Positions 36,439-45,194 of a stretch of DNA of 64,000 nt are shown piece by piece; position 1 is the stretch's first letter, and each line of letters begins with the position of its first letter. Location of the stretch: positions 61,047,850 to 61,111,849 of the forward strand of contig NC_087063.1 in assembly GCF_963678635.1 (NCBI RefSeq). Reading direction: 5' to 3'. Origin of the DNA: Symsagittifera roscoffensis. Its lineage: Eukaryota > Xenacoelomorpha > Acoela > Convolutidae. The position numbers and the translations under genes are program-made. The notes beneath the pieces are model-generated. The model did not search any database, had not been told where the DNA came from, and saw only the letters and a program-made list of their open reading frames with translations.

Positions 36439-36669
36439 ATGCTTTTCTCTCAAACAGTCGCTCAAATACTTATAAATTTTAAACATTTTTTTTCAATACT
36501 TGAAGCTTTTATAATATTTCTTTTTGATCTACTTGAATCTTTTCTAATAATCTTAATCATTTTTTGTAACATTTTTTTAATTTTCTACACAATACTCGAA
36601 CTATTCCTCCAACTTTCCAAAACCCTTGAATATATCCACAGGTACGATTTTAACAACTTGTCTAAATGA
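36439..36669 (+). CDS. Small membrane protein ORF, 76 aa
   Basis: ATG at 36439. Nearly the whole of residues 15-60 is hydrophobic (Ile, Leu, Phe), enough for one long or two short membrane spans, and the C-terminus is polar. The size and hydrophobicity are viroporin-like, but no homologue is recognised. Its TGA stop at 36667-36669 overlaps the ATG of the next ORF as ATGA, the layout of translational stop-start coupling. The small size alone would make chance plausible; the ATGA junction and intact neighbours argue for function. Confidence 0.6.
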   Translation: MLFSQTVAQILINFKHFFSILEAFIIFLFDLLESFLIILIIFCNIFLIFYTILELFLQLSKTLEYIHRYDFNNLSK

Positions 36670-36854
36670 TACGAACAATTTTCAGTAGAACTGATATTTT
36701 TTTATTGTTTGTAATTTTCATAACATTTCTATCATCCCTCATTTTGACAATATGTAAATGTATAAAGAAAGCAATCATCACATTTGCCCTAGCAACAATT
36801 TTTCTAATTATTTTTTTGGAAGAATATTATAATAAACATAAACCTTCCCACTAA
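36666..36854 (+). CDS. Second small membrane protein ORF, 62 aa
   Basis: Starts inside the stop of the 76-aa ORF (ATGA at 36666-36669). It has two hydrophobic segments (residues about 10-29 and 37-51) separated by a short Cys/Lys turn (CKCIKK), the layout of a helical hairpin membrane protein. The stop at 36852-36854 is followed by AAG, a second stop at 36858-36860, and then a very long open stretch in the same frame (36861-37997). Function unknown. Confidence 0.6.
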   Translation: MIRTIFSRTDIFLLFVIFITFLSSLILTICKCIKKAIITFALATIFLIIFLEEYYNKHKPSH

Positions 36855-36860
36855 AAGTAA

Positions 36861-37997
36861 CAATTCAAAAATCCATCAAAAATTGCTACCCAACAGTCAC
36901 AGAATCAGTCTTCACCGACATCATCCCAAGATAACCAAACACCACCTTCAACTACTCAAAATCCTCCAACATCTACACGAATTTCTTTTCAAGACAATCC
37001 ATACACTTTTGAAGAACGGCACGCTCGTTTATCTGAACCACTAGAACCAGTTCAACGACAAGCATCCCTAAGTGAACCAACATACAATCTTTACCCAACA
37101 CTACCACAAGAACTAAGTAGAATACGAAACCTTAGTCAAAACCAAAACACAACAGAAATAGATAGACAAATTATACATCCTCGACGAAACAGAAATTTTC
37201 AAACTCCCCGAGTTCATTTTGATATACCTCAATCCCCATCACAAACCACTCCAGAAAACACCACTGGTATCACACCAGAAACTCCTACACTTTTTTCACA
37301 ACGAAGCACTTCAAGTCTCCCCTCAGACTACTTAGGTTCAACACCAACATCTGAACAAATACGTGAAAATCCTTTTAACCCCCCAAACCAAACATCACGA
37401 TTTCCATATTGGACTACACATTCATTTACACAAGGTGAACCAAATTTAGTCAATGACCCCATAGATATTTCTACGGATACAACAACATCCTCATCACTAC
37501 CAGAAACATTATCACTACCATCAACACCATCAATAAGCCAATTTTCACCACTACCCTTTAACTTAAACTTTCCAAATAATCTCGACGCCAGATATCGAGA
37601 ACAATCATCAATAAATATTCCTTTAAGATTAGATTGGAATACATTCACAGCACCTCCACCATTATTTGGACAACATCAAGAAAGTAACCGCCTTCATAAC
37701 TGGGCACTTAATAGATTACAATATCGCCAAGATATTCATAACGATATCCGTGATCACAATATTCAAATACTCCAACAAAACAGTTTACAATTAAAGTTTG
37801 AAATCACAGTTAAGTTAAATAACATTACCCAACATCCCTACCCATTAAATCCACCTAACATCACAGCTCAATCACTACCACCACCGTTTATAACTACTGA
37901 AGTAATATATAAATACGACAGATACACCAAAAACACAATTGGTTACATTACATTTTATAACCCATACTCAGGATTATCATACACATGTATATTCTAA
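36861..37997 (+). CDS. 378-codon frame without any methionine, unknown protein
   Basis: From the stop at 36858-36860 to the stop at 37995-37997 the frame is open for 378 codons and contains no ATG. About residues 1-240 are Ser/Thr/Pro/Gln-rich and disordered in character. The last 140 or so look folded, with an aromatic C-terminus. Base composition and codon use match the neighbouring ORFs. It overlaps the envelope ORF start by 13 nt. It must be reached by splicing, stop readthrough from the 62-aa ORF (same frame, stops two codons apart, second stop in the context UAA CAA UUC), or a non-AUG start. A possible donor lies at 27637/27638. Such a length cannot easily stay open by chance in AT-rich DNA. 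Confidence 0.75.
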   Translation, partial: QFKNPSKIATQQSQNQSSPTSSQDNQTPPSTTQNPPTSTRISFQDNPYTFEERHARLSEPLEPVQRQASLSEPTYNLYPTLPQELSRIRNLSQNQNTTEIDRQIIHPRRNRNFQTPRVHFDIPQSPSQTTPENTTGITPETPTLFSQRSTSSLPSDYLGSTPTSEQIRENPFNPPNQTSRFPYWTTHSFTQGEPNLVNDPIDISTDTTTSSSLPETLSLPSTPSISQFSPLPFNLNFPNNLDARYREQSSINIPLRLDWNTFTAPPPLFGQHQESNRLHNWALNRLQYRQDIHNDIRDHNIQILQQNSLQLKFEITVKLNNITQHPYPLNPPNITAQSLPPPFITTEVIYKYDRYTKNTIGYITFYNPYSGLSYTCIF

Positions 37998-40603
37998 AAT
38001 TATTAATTTTTCTCCAACTCCTTTTTCTAGTAACCTCAAATCAAAACATAAACCCTTCCCCTCGTACAGGACCACAAGATTTATTAGTAACACATTACGA
38101 TTGCGAAGAAAATGAACAAAAAACACTACACAAATATGCAATAAATCAAGTATCACAATGTGAAACAGAACCACAAGCTATAGAAACCACAGATATAATA
38201 GCAACACTCTATTCAAAAGCCCGAGCAACAACAGTTACAGATTATAAATTCACAGCAACATTTTCCGAAAAGAAAGTACATTGTTCACAAGTCTCGAACG
38301 GAAACAAAAACCGACTTGACCATGAATCATTCTATCAAAGTAATATAGAACGTCTTTTACATCTCAATCCCGACGATTGTAAAAATGAATTACTTAGACT
38401 AAACATCACACAAAATAAAAACTCCCAAAGAAAATTAGTTAATTTTCAAGTTTTTTCAGACTCTGTACACCAATCACAACTTGAAAGACACCAAGGACAT
38501 ATAAAACTAGACGAAAAATACCCGTATAAAGGCGCACACGGACGATTAACCTATGACCTACATGATAAACATTGGATACCACACATTGGTATAAATAACC
38601 CATCAAACTGCAAAGCAGACACGAAAAATAAAGGATACCAAGAAATAATGTTTTTCGATTGGAAAATACAACTCGAAAAAATACAACTCACACGAGATTT
38701 ATCTGATAATACAATGATCTATCAAGGAATCCGACTACCTTGTAAAAATGATCAAGGATATTGCGACCCTACAACGAGAACACAAGCAACAATTGTTTGG
38801 TTCCCCGAAGATACATGTACAACATTTCAAGTAGCAAAAATACACGCTCGTATGATAAAATTTCACGAAAAATATTTTATACAATCAATTCCATATGAAC
38901 AAGTCCATCCATCACGCAAACTAAGTTCCGATTTTAGAAACATAGATAATATAGAAAATAAATTGACACGTTTTCAAATATATCAAGAAACAGAACTTGC
39001 ATGTAAATACAGGAATCCACTTCACAGAACACAATACTCTGAAATATTAGTTGAATACGAAAAAGGATTCGACATGACCACTGGAAAGGTAAAAATCGAC
39101 CCATATGCCACAGGTCATCCTCTAAACGAAGGAACATCCTATATACCAGTTAATTTTGAAAAAAGCAACGGACAACCTGGTGGACATCTAAAACCTTATG
39201 ACACCAGAAGCACACGCTTACAAGAATTATCACTAATGAATACTACATATTTCGGTAATATCCACTATGATATTCATTTGGATATGAAACTAGACTATAC
39301 AATTAGCCGCATTTTTCAAGAAATGTCACTCTCCGAATTAGAAACACTACACCAACTATGCGAATTAGAACGAACACAAATATTACAATCACTTGCACTA
39401 GCAGTATTAAAAATACCCTACGCAGGATACTTATTATCTGGAAATAGATCAAATTTTTTAGACTACGAAGGAAACATCTTATGGTTTTATACTTGTACTA
39501 AAAAAGTATCACCACTATACGTTTTTGAAGATAAACGATGTTATAAAAGAATCCCTATCTTTTATAAGAATAAAGTACATTTCGTGGATACACTTTCACG
39601 AAGAACCTATTTCTGGGATACCGCAGTCCCATGTGGATCAGAAAATAGCCACAATGTAGTACAACTAAACCCTGATGAAAATAAATATTACCTTCTCACT
39701 CCATATCCCACATTAATGCAATCACTCAAAAAATTTTCACCAGAAAGCATTCGCGCTATTGCTCGAAACCCAAATATAGACTTACAATCAATAGGAATCT
39801 ATTCAAAATCAGATATTCAACATCACATTAGAACACAACAATTCCAGGAATTATTAACACAAATGGACACAATACAAAGACAATCAATAGACCAAAATTT
39901 ACGCAAACTTGCAGAAACCGCAGGATTTGCCGATATCTACACGCAAGACTATAGCGGATATTTTAAAGACATTAAAGATTATATATATCTAAACGGCGAA
40001 AAATACCGTCCCCAAGATATATCACCAATTAACATTTTTAGCTTTGTTACACTCAAGAATGAAATCCTTGATTTTCTAGGATGGCCCTACTACATCTTAG
40101 AAAAATTGACTATTTTATACGCAATGTTTAACTTTATTGGATTTCTTTTCTCACTCTTAAAAGGAATCTACAATACATGTGCTATACACACACAAGTAAA
40201 CAGACAAGCAAGCGTAGCACGCATACTCTTTGCAGGATTTTTTGGAATTTTTTCGACATCTATAAACAAAATTCTTTTAGACGCACAAATAAAAGAATAT
40301 AACACAAAAATAACAACACGACAAAATACATACGACGAAGAACATAACAATGTCGACACACAGCCAACGGCACCACAATTACCACCCCTACCAAATAACC
40401 ATCCACTATCCCTAGTCCCACGAAATTTTCGAAATTTAGCCATCACACACAATCCAAATTTTAGACTCACCACATCGCAAAGTCCCGTCCAACATATAAT
40501 AACACATCAATCACAAGATGATAATACTTATGAACAAATTATTGAACAACCCCATACCACCGCTTTTCAATCTCAAAATAATAATTTTTTTAGCCCACGA
40601 TGA
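37985..40603 (+). CDS. Envelope-like membrane glycoprotein, 872 aa
   Basis: ATG at 37985 begins a typical signal peptide (hydrophobic residues 3-18). A long cysteine-containing ectodomain follows. Around residues 475-570 it has the pattern GYLLSGNRS, an aromatic LWFYTC segment, then IPIFY and FVDTLSRRTY, which to my eye resembles glycoproteins of jingchuvirus relatives and the envelopes some invertebrate LTR elements have captured from them. A transmembrane segment lies near 705-730 with a second hydrophobic stretch near 740-760. The tail of about 110 residues is polar and holds PTAP at 794-797. No clear furin site was found. It would let the element make enveloped particles. Family assignment is by recall of pattern, not by search. 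Its TGA stop overlaps the next ATG as ATGA. Confidence 0.75.
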   Translation: MYILKLLIFLQLLFLVTSNQNINPSPRTGPQDLLVTHYDCEENEQKTLHKYAINQVSQCETEPQAIETTDIIATLYSKARATTVTDYKFTATFSEKKVHCSQVSNGNKNRLDHESFYQSNIERLLHLNPDDCKNELLRLNITQNKNSQRKLVNFQVFSDSVHQSQLERHQGHIKLDEKYPYKGAHGRLTYDLHDKHWIPHIGINNPSNCKADTKNKGYQEIMFFDWKIQLEKIQLTRDLSDNTMIYQGIRLPCKNDQGYCDPTTRTQATIVWFPEDTCTTFQVAKIHARMIKFHEKYFIQSIPYEQVHPSRKLSSDFRNIDNIENKLTRFQIYQETELACKYRNPLHRTQYSEILVEYEKGFDMTTGKVKIDPYATGHPLNEGTSYIPVNFEKSNGQPGGHLKPYDTRSTRLQELSLMNTTYFGNIHYDIHLDMKLDYTISRIFQEMSLSELETLHQLCELERTQILQSLALAVLKIPYAGYLLSGNRSNFLDYEGNILWFYTCTKKVSPLYVFEDKRCYKRIPIFYKNKVHFVDTLSRRTYFWDTAVPCGSENSHNVVQLNPDENKYYLLTPYPTLMQSLKKFSPESIRAIARNPNIDLQSIGIYSKSDIQHHIRTQQFQELLTQMDTIQRQSIDQNLRKLAETAGFADIYTQDYSGYFKDIKDYIYLNGEKYRPQDISPINIFSFVTLKNEILDFLGWPYYILEKLTILYAMFNFIGFLFSLLKGIYNTCAIHTQVNRQASVARILFAGFFGIFSTSINKILLDAQIKEYNTKITTRQNTYDEEHNNVDTQPTAPQLPPLPNNHPLSLVPRNFRNLAITHNPNFRLTTSQSPVQHIITHQSQDDNTYEQIIEQPHTTAFQSQNNNFFSPR

Positions 40604-42393
40604 GCCGCCAACTTGGATCACTCCATCGATCAAATTCCCATCCAACCAACCTTCCTTCTTCAATCCCAATAATACCACTTTTTGCTTTTCCGCCACCCGA
40701 TTTTCCACCTAGCAATGTAACATCAGGCATGAATTCCGACACTAACTCACAAATTTCAGTTTTATACTCCATTTCACAGCTAAATAATCCGAATATTGAA
40801 ACCCCCGATGAATTTGCCGACTCAGAACCATCTCCATCCAATAATTTTCATAACCCTTCTCATTTTTCTCAACCTCCTTTTCAACCCATTTTGTCAAATA
40901 ACCCTGACCCAATCACTCCCACACCCTCTTATGCTTCCCAAGTTACCCCAACCTATTCCTCATATCATTCTGACCAATCATCTCCAGACACCCCCCGAAT
41001 CTCCCCAGAACTAGACAATTTTATTACCCTCCAACAACAACCCTACCACCTTAACACCCCGACCATAAACCAAATCTCCTCCACTACAAATTCATCCAAC
41101 CCCCCTACACCCTCTTCAAATGATACTGAATCATTAGCACAATCATCCACATCAACTGAATCCTCACTCAACACTAATAGAGCTTACCGCACTTTTAAAA
41201 GAAAGTTCCCCAACCATCCTTTCCCAGCAAAACCAGGAACAGCCCGTGAATACATCAACCACCCCAAACATACTAACACCAAAGAATTTTTAGCTATCAC
41301 TTTACCCTCATTTCCACAATACACCTTAAACACCCCTCATGACGCTAACGAAACACGCAACTTTGTAGACGAATACGTTTTAATGCCCACTCTCTCTTGG
41401 ACCTCATACTATCATTTCACTAACCCTCTTTGCTTACCTTTAACCAACACATCCATCGATACAGACCGAAACAAAGATATGCTATATCGACTAACTACAC
41501 CACTCACCGCTAGACAGTTTACTTACGTAGGATATAAAAAATCACTAAAAATACACACTGCACCTAGAGCTAATGAATATACACTAGAATACTACGATCA
41601 CAACATCATCAGAGCTAACCAAGATCAATTCTTAGACGACGATCGCTTCGCTAATCCACAAATCACCGAGAAATTTTTCATCAAGACACCATATGTATTT
41701 ACACTAAACATTTTCGACCGAAAGTTTGATCACATTATTTCAGAAGCACTAACAAACACACAAGCATACGAAAGTTTTAAAGAACGCTTCCAAATCTTTT
41801 CACTAACCTTTCATTTCCTTGCACCACACGAAAGAGATTTACACTGCTCACACGATATTATGTTGCGCACTAAACAAACACATACATACAGTTACTATCG
41901 TTTCATCCAAAATCACTTTGACCTACACACACCCTCTAGACAACCACACCATCGTTTTCAATTCATTAATTCCAAATACACTTCACCATTTTTCCTAAAT
42001 TTCACATATTGTATTAAAGACACTAACCTCCATGGTATTCTTCGTAATTATGACCCCATAACCCAAATGTACATTTTCTGCCCCATCACCAAGACCTTCA
42101 ACGCCGAAGAATCCCGACCCTTCCTTATCCCGCACGAGTTTGTACAGCCTATAGAGATCCCAATTTTAGAATTCATCCACAACACTAAATTTAACCACAA
42201 ATTATATAACTTAATCCAAAACACACCTTATGAGTTTGCAGTAGGCACTGAAGAACTAACCACTATTAAGGCACTTCAATTGCTTTGGCCACTGCTTCAA
42301 ACTAAAAATATCATCCGCATTCTAGCTAAACTACTAACAACTTCAGAACTAATTCACGATATCTTCCCCCACGGTTTTTTCCCCGACGACTAA
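40600..42393 (+). CDS. 3' accessory ORF, 597 aa, unknown
   Basis: ATG at 40600 overlaps the envelope stop by four bases (ATGA). Residues 1-200 are Ser/Thr/Pro/Asn-rich and probably disordered. Residues from about 200 begin with a basic patch (RTFKRKFP) and then look like a folded domain rich in Phe, Tyr and His, ending in amphipathic helices near 555-590. There is no signal peptide, membrane span or familiar motif. The two-part design parallels the methionine-free frame upstream of the envelope gene. Codon use becomes more C-rich here than in gag-pol. Stop at 42391-42393, followed at once by CAG/GTAAGT. Confidence 0.75.
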   Translation: MSRQLGSLHRSNSHPTNLPSSIPIIPLFAFPPPDFPPSNVTSGMNSDTNSQISVLYSISQLNNPNIETPDEFADSEPSPSNNFHNPSHFSQPPFQPILSNNPDPITPTPSYASQVTPTYSSYHSDQSSPDTPRISPELDNFITLQQQPYHLNTPTINQISSTTNSSNPPTPSSNDTESLAQSSTSTESSLNTNRAYRTFKRKFPNHPFPAKPGTAREYINHPKHTNTKEFLAITLPSFPQYTLNTPHDANETRNFVDEYVLMPTLSWTSYYHFTNPLCLPLTNTSIDTDRNKDMLYRLTTPLTARQFTYVGYKKSLKIHTAPRANEYTLEYYDHNIIRANQDQFLDDDRFANPQITEKFFIKTPYVFTLNIFDRKFDHIISEALTNTQAYESFKERFQIFSLTFHFLAPHERDLHCSHDIMLRTKQTHTYSYYRFIQNHFDLHTPSRQPHHRFQFINSKYTSPFFLNFTYCIKDTNLHGILRNYDPITQMYIFCPITKTFNAEESRPFLIPHEFVQPIEIPILEFIHNTKFNHKLYNLIQNTPYEFAVGTEELTTIKALQLLWPLLQTKNIIRILAKLLTTSELIHDIFPHGFFPDD

Positions 42394-42396
42394 CAG

Positions 42397-42475
42397 GTAA
42401 GTATGAATTCAATGAATATTACTAACTAATTAAAATATTAAAAAACTCACCATTCATTATTCATGTTTTCTTTAG
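42397..42475 (+). other. Predicted intron just after the last stop codon
   Basis: CAG/GTAAGTATG at 42394-42405 is a near-ideal donor. TTTCTTTAG ends at 42475, and TACTAAC, an ideal branch-point sequence, lies near 42420. The resulting 79-bp intron starts three bases after the stop of the 597-aa ORF. Its presence in an element that must copy unspliced RNA is unexpected. Confidence 0.6.
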
Positions 42476-43953
42476 ATTTTTAGCCTTCATCCTAGATCAT
42501 CTGAAAAATTCACAAAAGAAAAATAAAAAATAGCAAACTTCTTCAAAACTGTTAAAAACCCTATTAAACTTGTGCACCAACAATCAAATAAATATAATAC
42601 CAATGCAGTAAATTAATTTATAAAATTTTCCCCCAAAGCAGTAAATCTAATTATGATGAAAATTTGTATCTTAAAATTCCCCCATAACTAGCAGTAAATT
42701 TCCAAATTCTATGCAGTAAATTAATAAAATGCAATTGCAGTACTAACCTTTTGATATTTTCATTCATTCGCACAGAAATTCTATCCACACTCGCACAGCT
42801 CGCCCACGAAGAATTGTTTAAAATAATGAATTTCAGTTTCAAGTTTTCACACTCAACAACTCTAACATATAATAACATGTTTCAAACTTTCCTTTAACCC
42901 GGTTGAAAAGGAATCATATACTAAACAAAACTAACCAACGCAGCTTACTAAATACCACAAATCATAGAATAACAGCATGACTAAGAAAAGGAAACCAACG
43001 GTACCCAAACCGGATTAACCCAGTTTAAAACTGGATAAATTATTCTTTTGAAGACTATTATAAAGTCTAAGAAAGAAATAATAAAACACAAAAAAGTCGA
43101 AAGACAAACCCATACCACAAACAATTTGCTTTTTAGAAAAAGTACATAACCAACAAGACATAAGTAAAACCACAACAAACCCAACATAAAACGTTGTCAC
43201 ATAACAGGACCCCTCACAAACACCGCATGAAATTATACTCCCACACCTGGCCTAACCCACCAGGAAAGGACGTCCTGAGCATGCTCTATAGCCGGCCTAA
43301 CCCACCGCGCTACATCCACGCTTTGTGACCACACCTTTATTTTTAATAAGAGCTACTCAAGGGTGAGTAACTCTTCAAAATAACCGAACTAAAACAAAAA
43401 GCTTTTGTGAAAACAACTAACTAAAATCATTATTAAAAAATATTAAACTAATAAAAGTTTTATAAAATGTAAAATCACATGATGCAATATATAGATCAGA
43501 ATACAACACCAAGGACGAACATCAAAAGACAAGACGACCTCACTACACTCGAGAGAGAATGACCAACTACAATCGATATGCCGCTCACAATCACAACTCA
43601 AAGGATTTAGAGTACGACTTGACTTCGCAGAAAAGGACTTCATTGAACTAGACCAATGACCACCTCGATGTTCAAGTATACGTACAGATCCGAGTAACCA
43701 GGCATCCCCTCCACGCACAATCTCCACGCCATTCCCAAACTAGATCATACACAAAAGAAGTTCTCCACGCAGAACAGAAAAACCTGACATAGCCAACCAT
43801 TCTGGAATCAGAATTGACCTTGTTGCAGAGACTCAGTCGTTGTCACAAGAAGAAGCGAAAGAAAATTATGATGTTCGCCAAATACCAACGTCCATCATCC
43901 ACCCTTGAATTACAGGAGAACTGTTCTAAAAAACTCTGTAAAACGCGGATGGG
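42476..43953 (+). other. 3' untranslated region of the retroelement
   Basis: About 1.5 kb without a supported plus-strand ORF. Minus-strand frames here (for example 43443-43727) are shadows. GCAGTAAAT occurs repeatedly near 42600-42745. The polypurine tract directly before the LTR is short and impure (GCGGATGGG at 43945-43953). Confidence 0.5.
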
Positions 43954-44361
43954 TGGAACCTGATCTAAACTATATTTTATGATTGGATAAATTAATTGTT
44001 TTACCAATGTAAAGTATTTAATATTAACCAATCATGATCCATCTAACTAACAACCCACTTATTTGTAAGTGCTGAAGTTACTTGTAATTTCAGCACCAGA
44101 GAGATTTGAATTTAACTTAGAAATTAGTTGGACTCTCCCGAGCACTTCAGCAGCCGCAATAAACCAGTATACCCTAGATCTATTGAGCCTAGCAGAGACT
44201 AGTTAAACAACCTGAGACTAGATAGTATAAGAGTAAGATTAGGATCGGTATTAGACTAAGAAGTTGCACGAATCTATCCGGCCGAAAATAAGATAGCGTG
44301 ACGAGCAGACGGTGTACCCTATCCGAAATTACTCTATGAGTTACACTTCGGTCCTAACTCA
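43954..44361 (+). repeat. 3' LTR
   Basis: 408 bp, TGGAACC to CTAACTCA, polyadenylation signal AATAAA at 44158-44163. It differs from the 5' LTR at one position by direct reading, and is followed by TTTC at 44362-44365, matching the 5' flank. Confidence 0.95.
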
Positions 44362-44887
44362 TTTCTTCGGCTGTTAAGAATCGAGTATTTATTTAATTTA
44401 ATTCTCCACTTTTCCTAGTTTTGATCTCAAATAAAACCAGTTTTTGCTGTTTGATTTTCGTATTTTTTATCTTAAGTTCTCCCGGCTGTTAAGTCATAAA
44501 TTTAACAGTGTATATCGTTACCAGCACCTTGAAATTTTTAAGCGGCTTCAGTATAGACATTTTGAAAACAAAAGTCAGCGCAAAAAAAACGCATGATATT
44601 ATCTGAAGACGTTCCCGTGTTAAATGAACATTTTGTTGTGGGAGTTAATGAGTCGTAACAGGCACCTGTTTACTTGTTATCCAAGTTCAACGGACCTTCA
44701 ATCATTTTAATTATCGCTCCATTCAACCACAAAATATCATGTTTTCCAAGACGCCGTACACAATGATACCATTAGGTAATTGTCTACGTTCTTCACGTTT
44801 TCATTTTCAATCTATCAATTCTTTTTATCATTTTAATCAGATAAAACACTATTTTTTGGATTGGATTTTTAGTAAATTTTCTGGAAG
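44362..44887. other. Flank between retroelement and candidate exon
   Basis: AT-rich with no open frame of note. CGGCTGTTAAG occurs twice (near 44367 and 44483). Confidence 0.4.
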
Positions 44888-45140
44888 ATGAAGTGGTCAC
44901 AGGACAGTCTCGATACAACATGCAGGTTGACAACTGCGACTCCGGATGACCTTAATAGTCACAAAGAACACCTGAACAACTTCTCGGTCGGCAACGTGAA
45001 CAGAAGATATTTCGCGCCTCTTACACCAACTTCACAGTGTAAAACAGCTCACAATCAGTTCAGTCCAGTGAATCTTGCTACTGCTACTCCAATGGTCAAT
45101 CCCAACTCAATGAACTACTACCCTCATCCAATCCACCGAG
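44888..45140 (+). CDS. Candidate 5' coding exon of a host gene
   Basis: ATG at 44888, 84 codons open, then a strong donor GAG/GTAAGAG at 45141. An acceptor-like GGATTTTTAG lies 16 bp before the ATG. The protein is Asn/Thr/Ser/Pro-rich with no known domain, and G+C content and codon balance are higher than in the surroundings. Later exons were not found, as transposon debris follows. Confidence 0.45.
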
Positions 45141-45194
45141 GTAAGAGGGCAGAGAAATTTAGGTTGCTATTAAGTTCGTAAGTTCTCTGATAAA

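Larger units (their letters stand above)
25513..44361 (+). mobile_element. Complete 18.85-kb Ty3/gypsy-type LTR retrotransposon with envelope and accessory ORFs
   Basis: Two 408-bp direct LTRs enclose the element, and TTTC is present on both outer sides (25509-25512 and 44362-44365), a 4-bp target duplication. The enzyme order protease, reverse transcriptase, RNase H, integrase is that of Metaviridae. The integrase ends in a GPY/F-type module. Around the 2,740-codon polyprotein lie a basic 155-aa ORF, two tiny membrane ORFs, a methionine-free frame, an envelope-like glycoprotein and a 597-aa unknown. Most ORFs are intact and the LTRs differ at one base (25555 versus 43996), so insertion is recent. 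The plus strand of the body is strikingly A-rich and G-poor, unlike the flanks. At nearly 19 kb it is far longer than usual gypsy elements, which are mostly 5 to 9 kb. Confidence 0.97.

Noticed and set aside
43443-43727. 94-codon minus-strand frame
   Set aside because: Lies in the 3' untranslated region of the retroelement, antisense to it, with no splice or promoter context.
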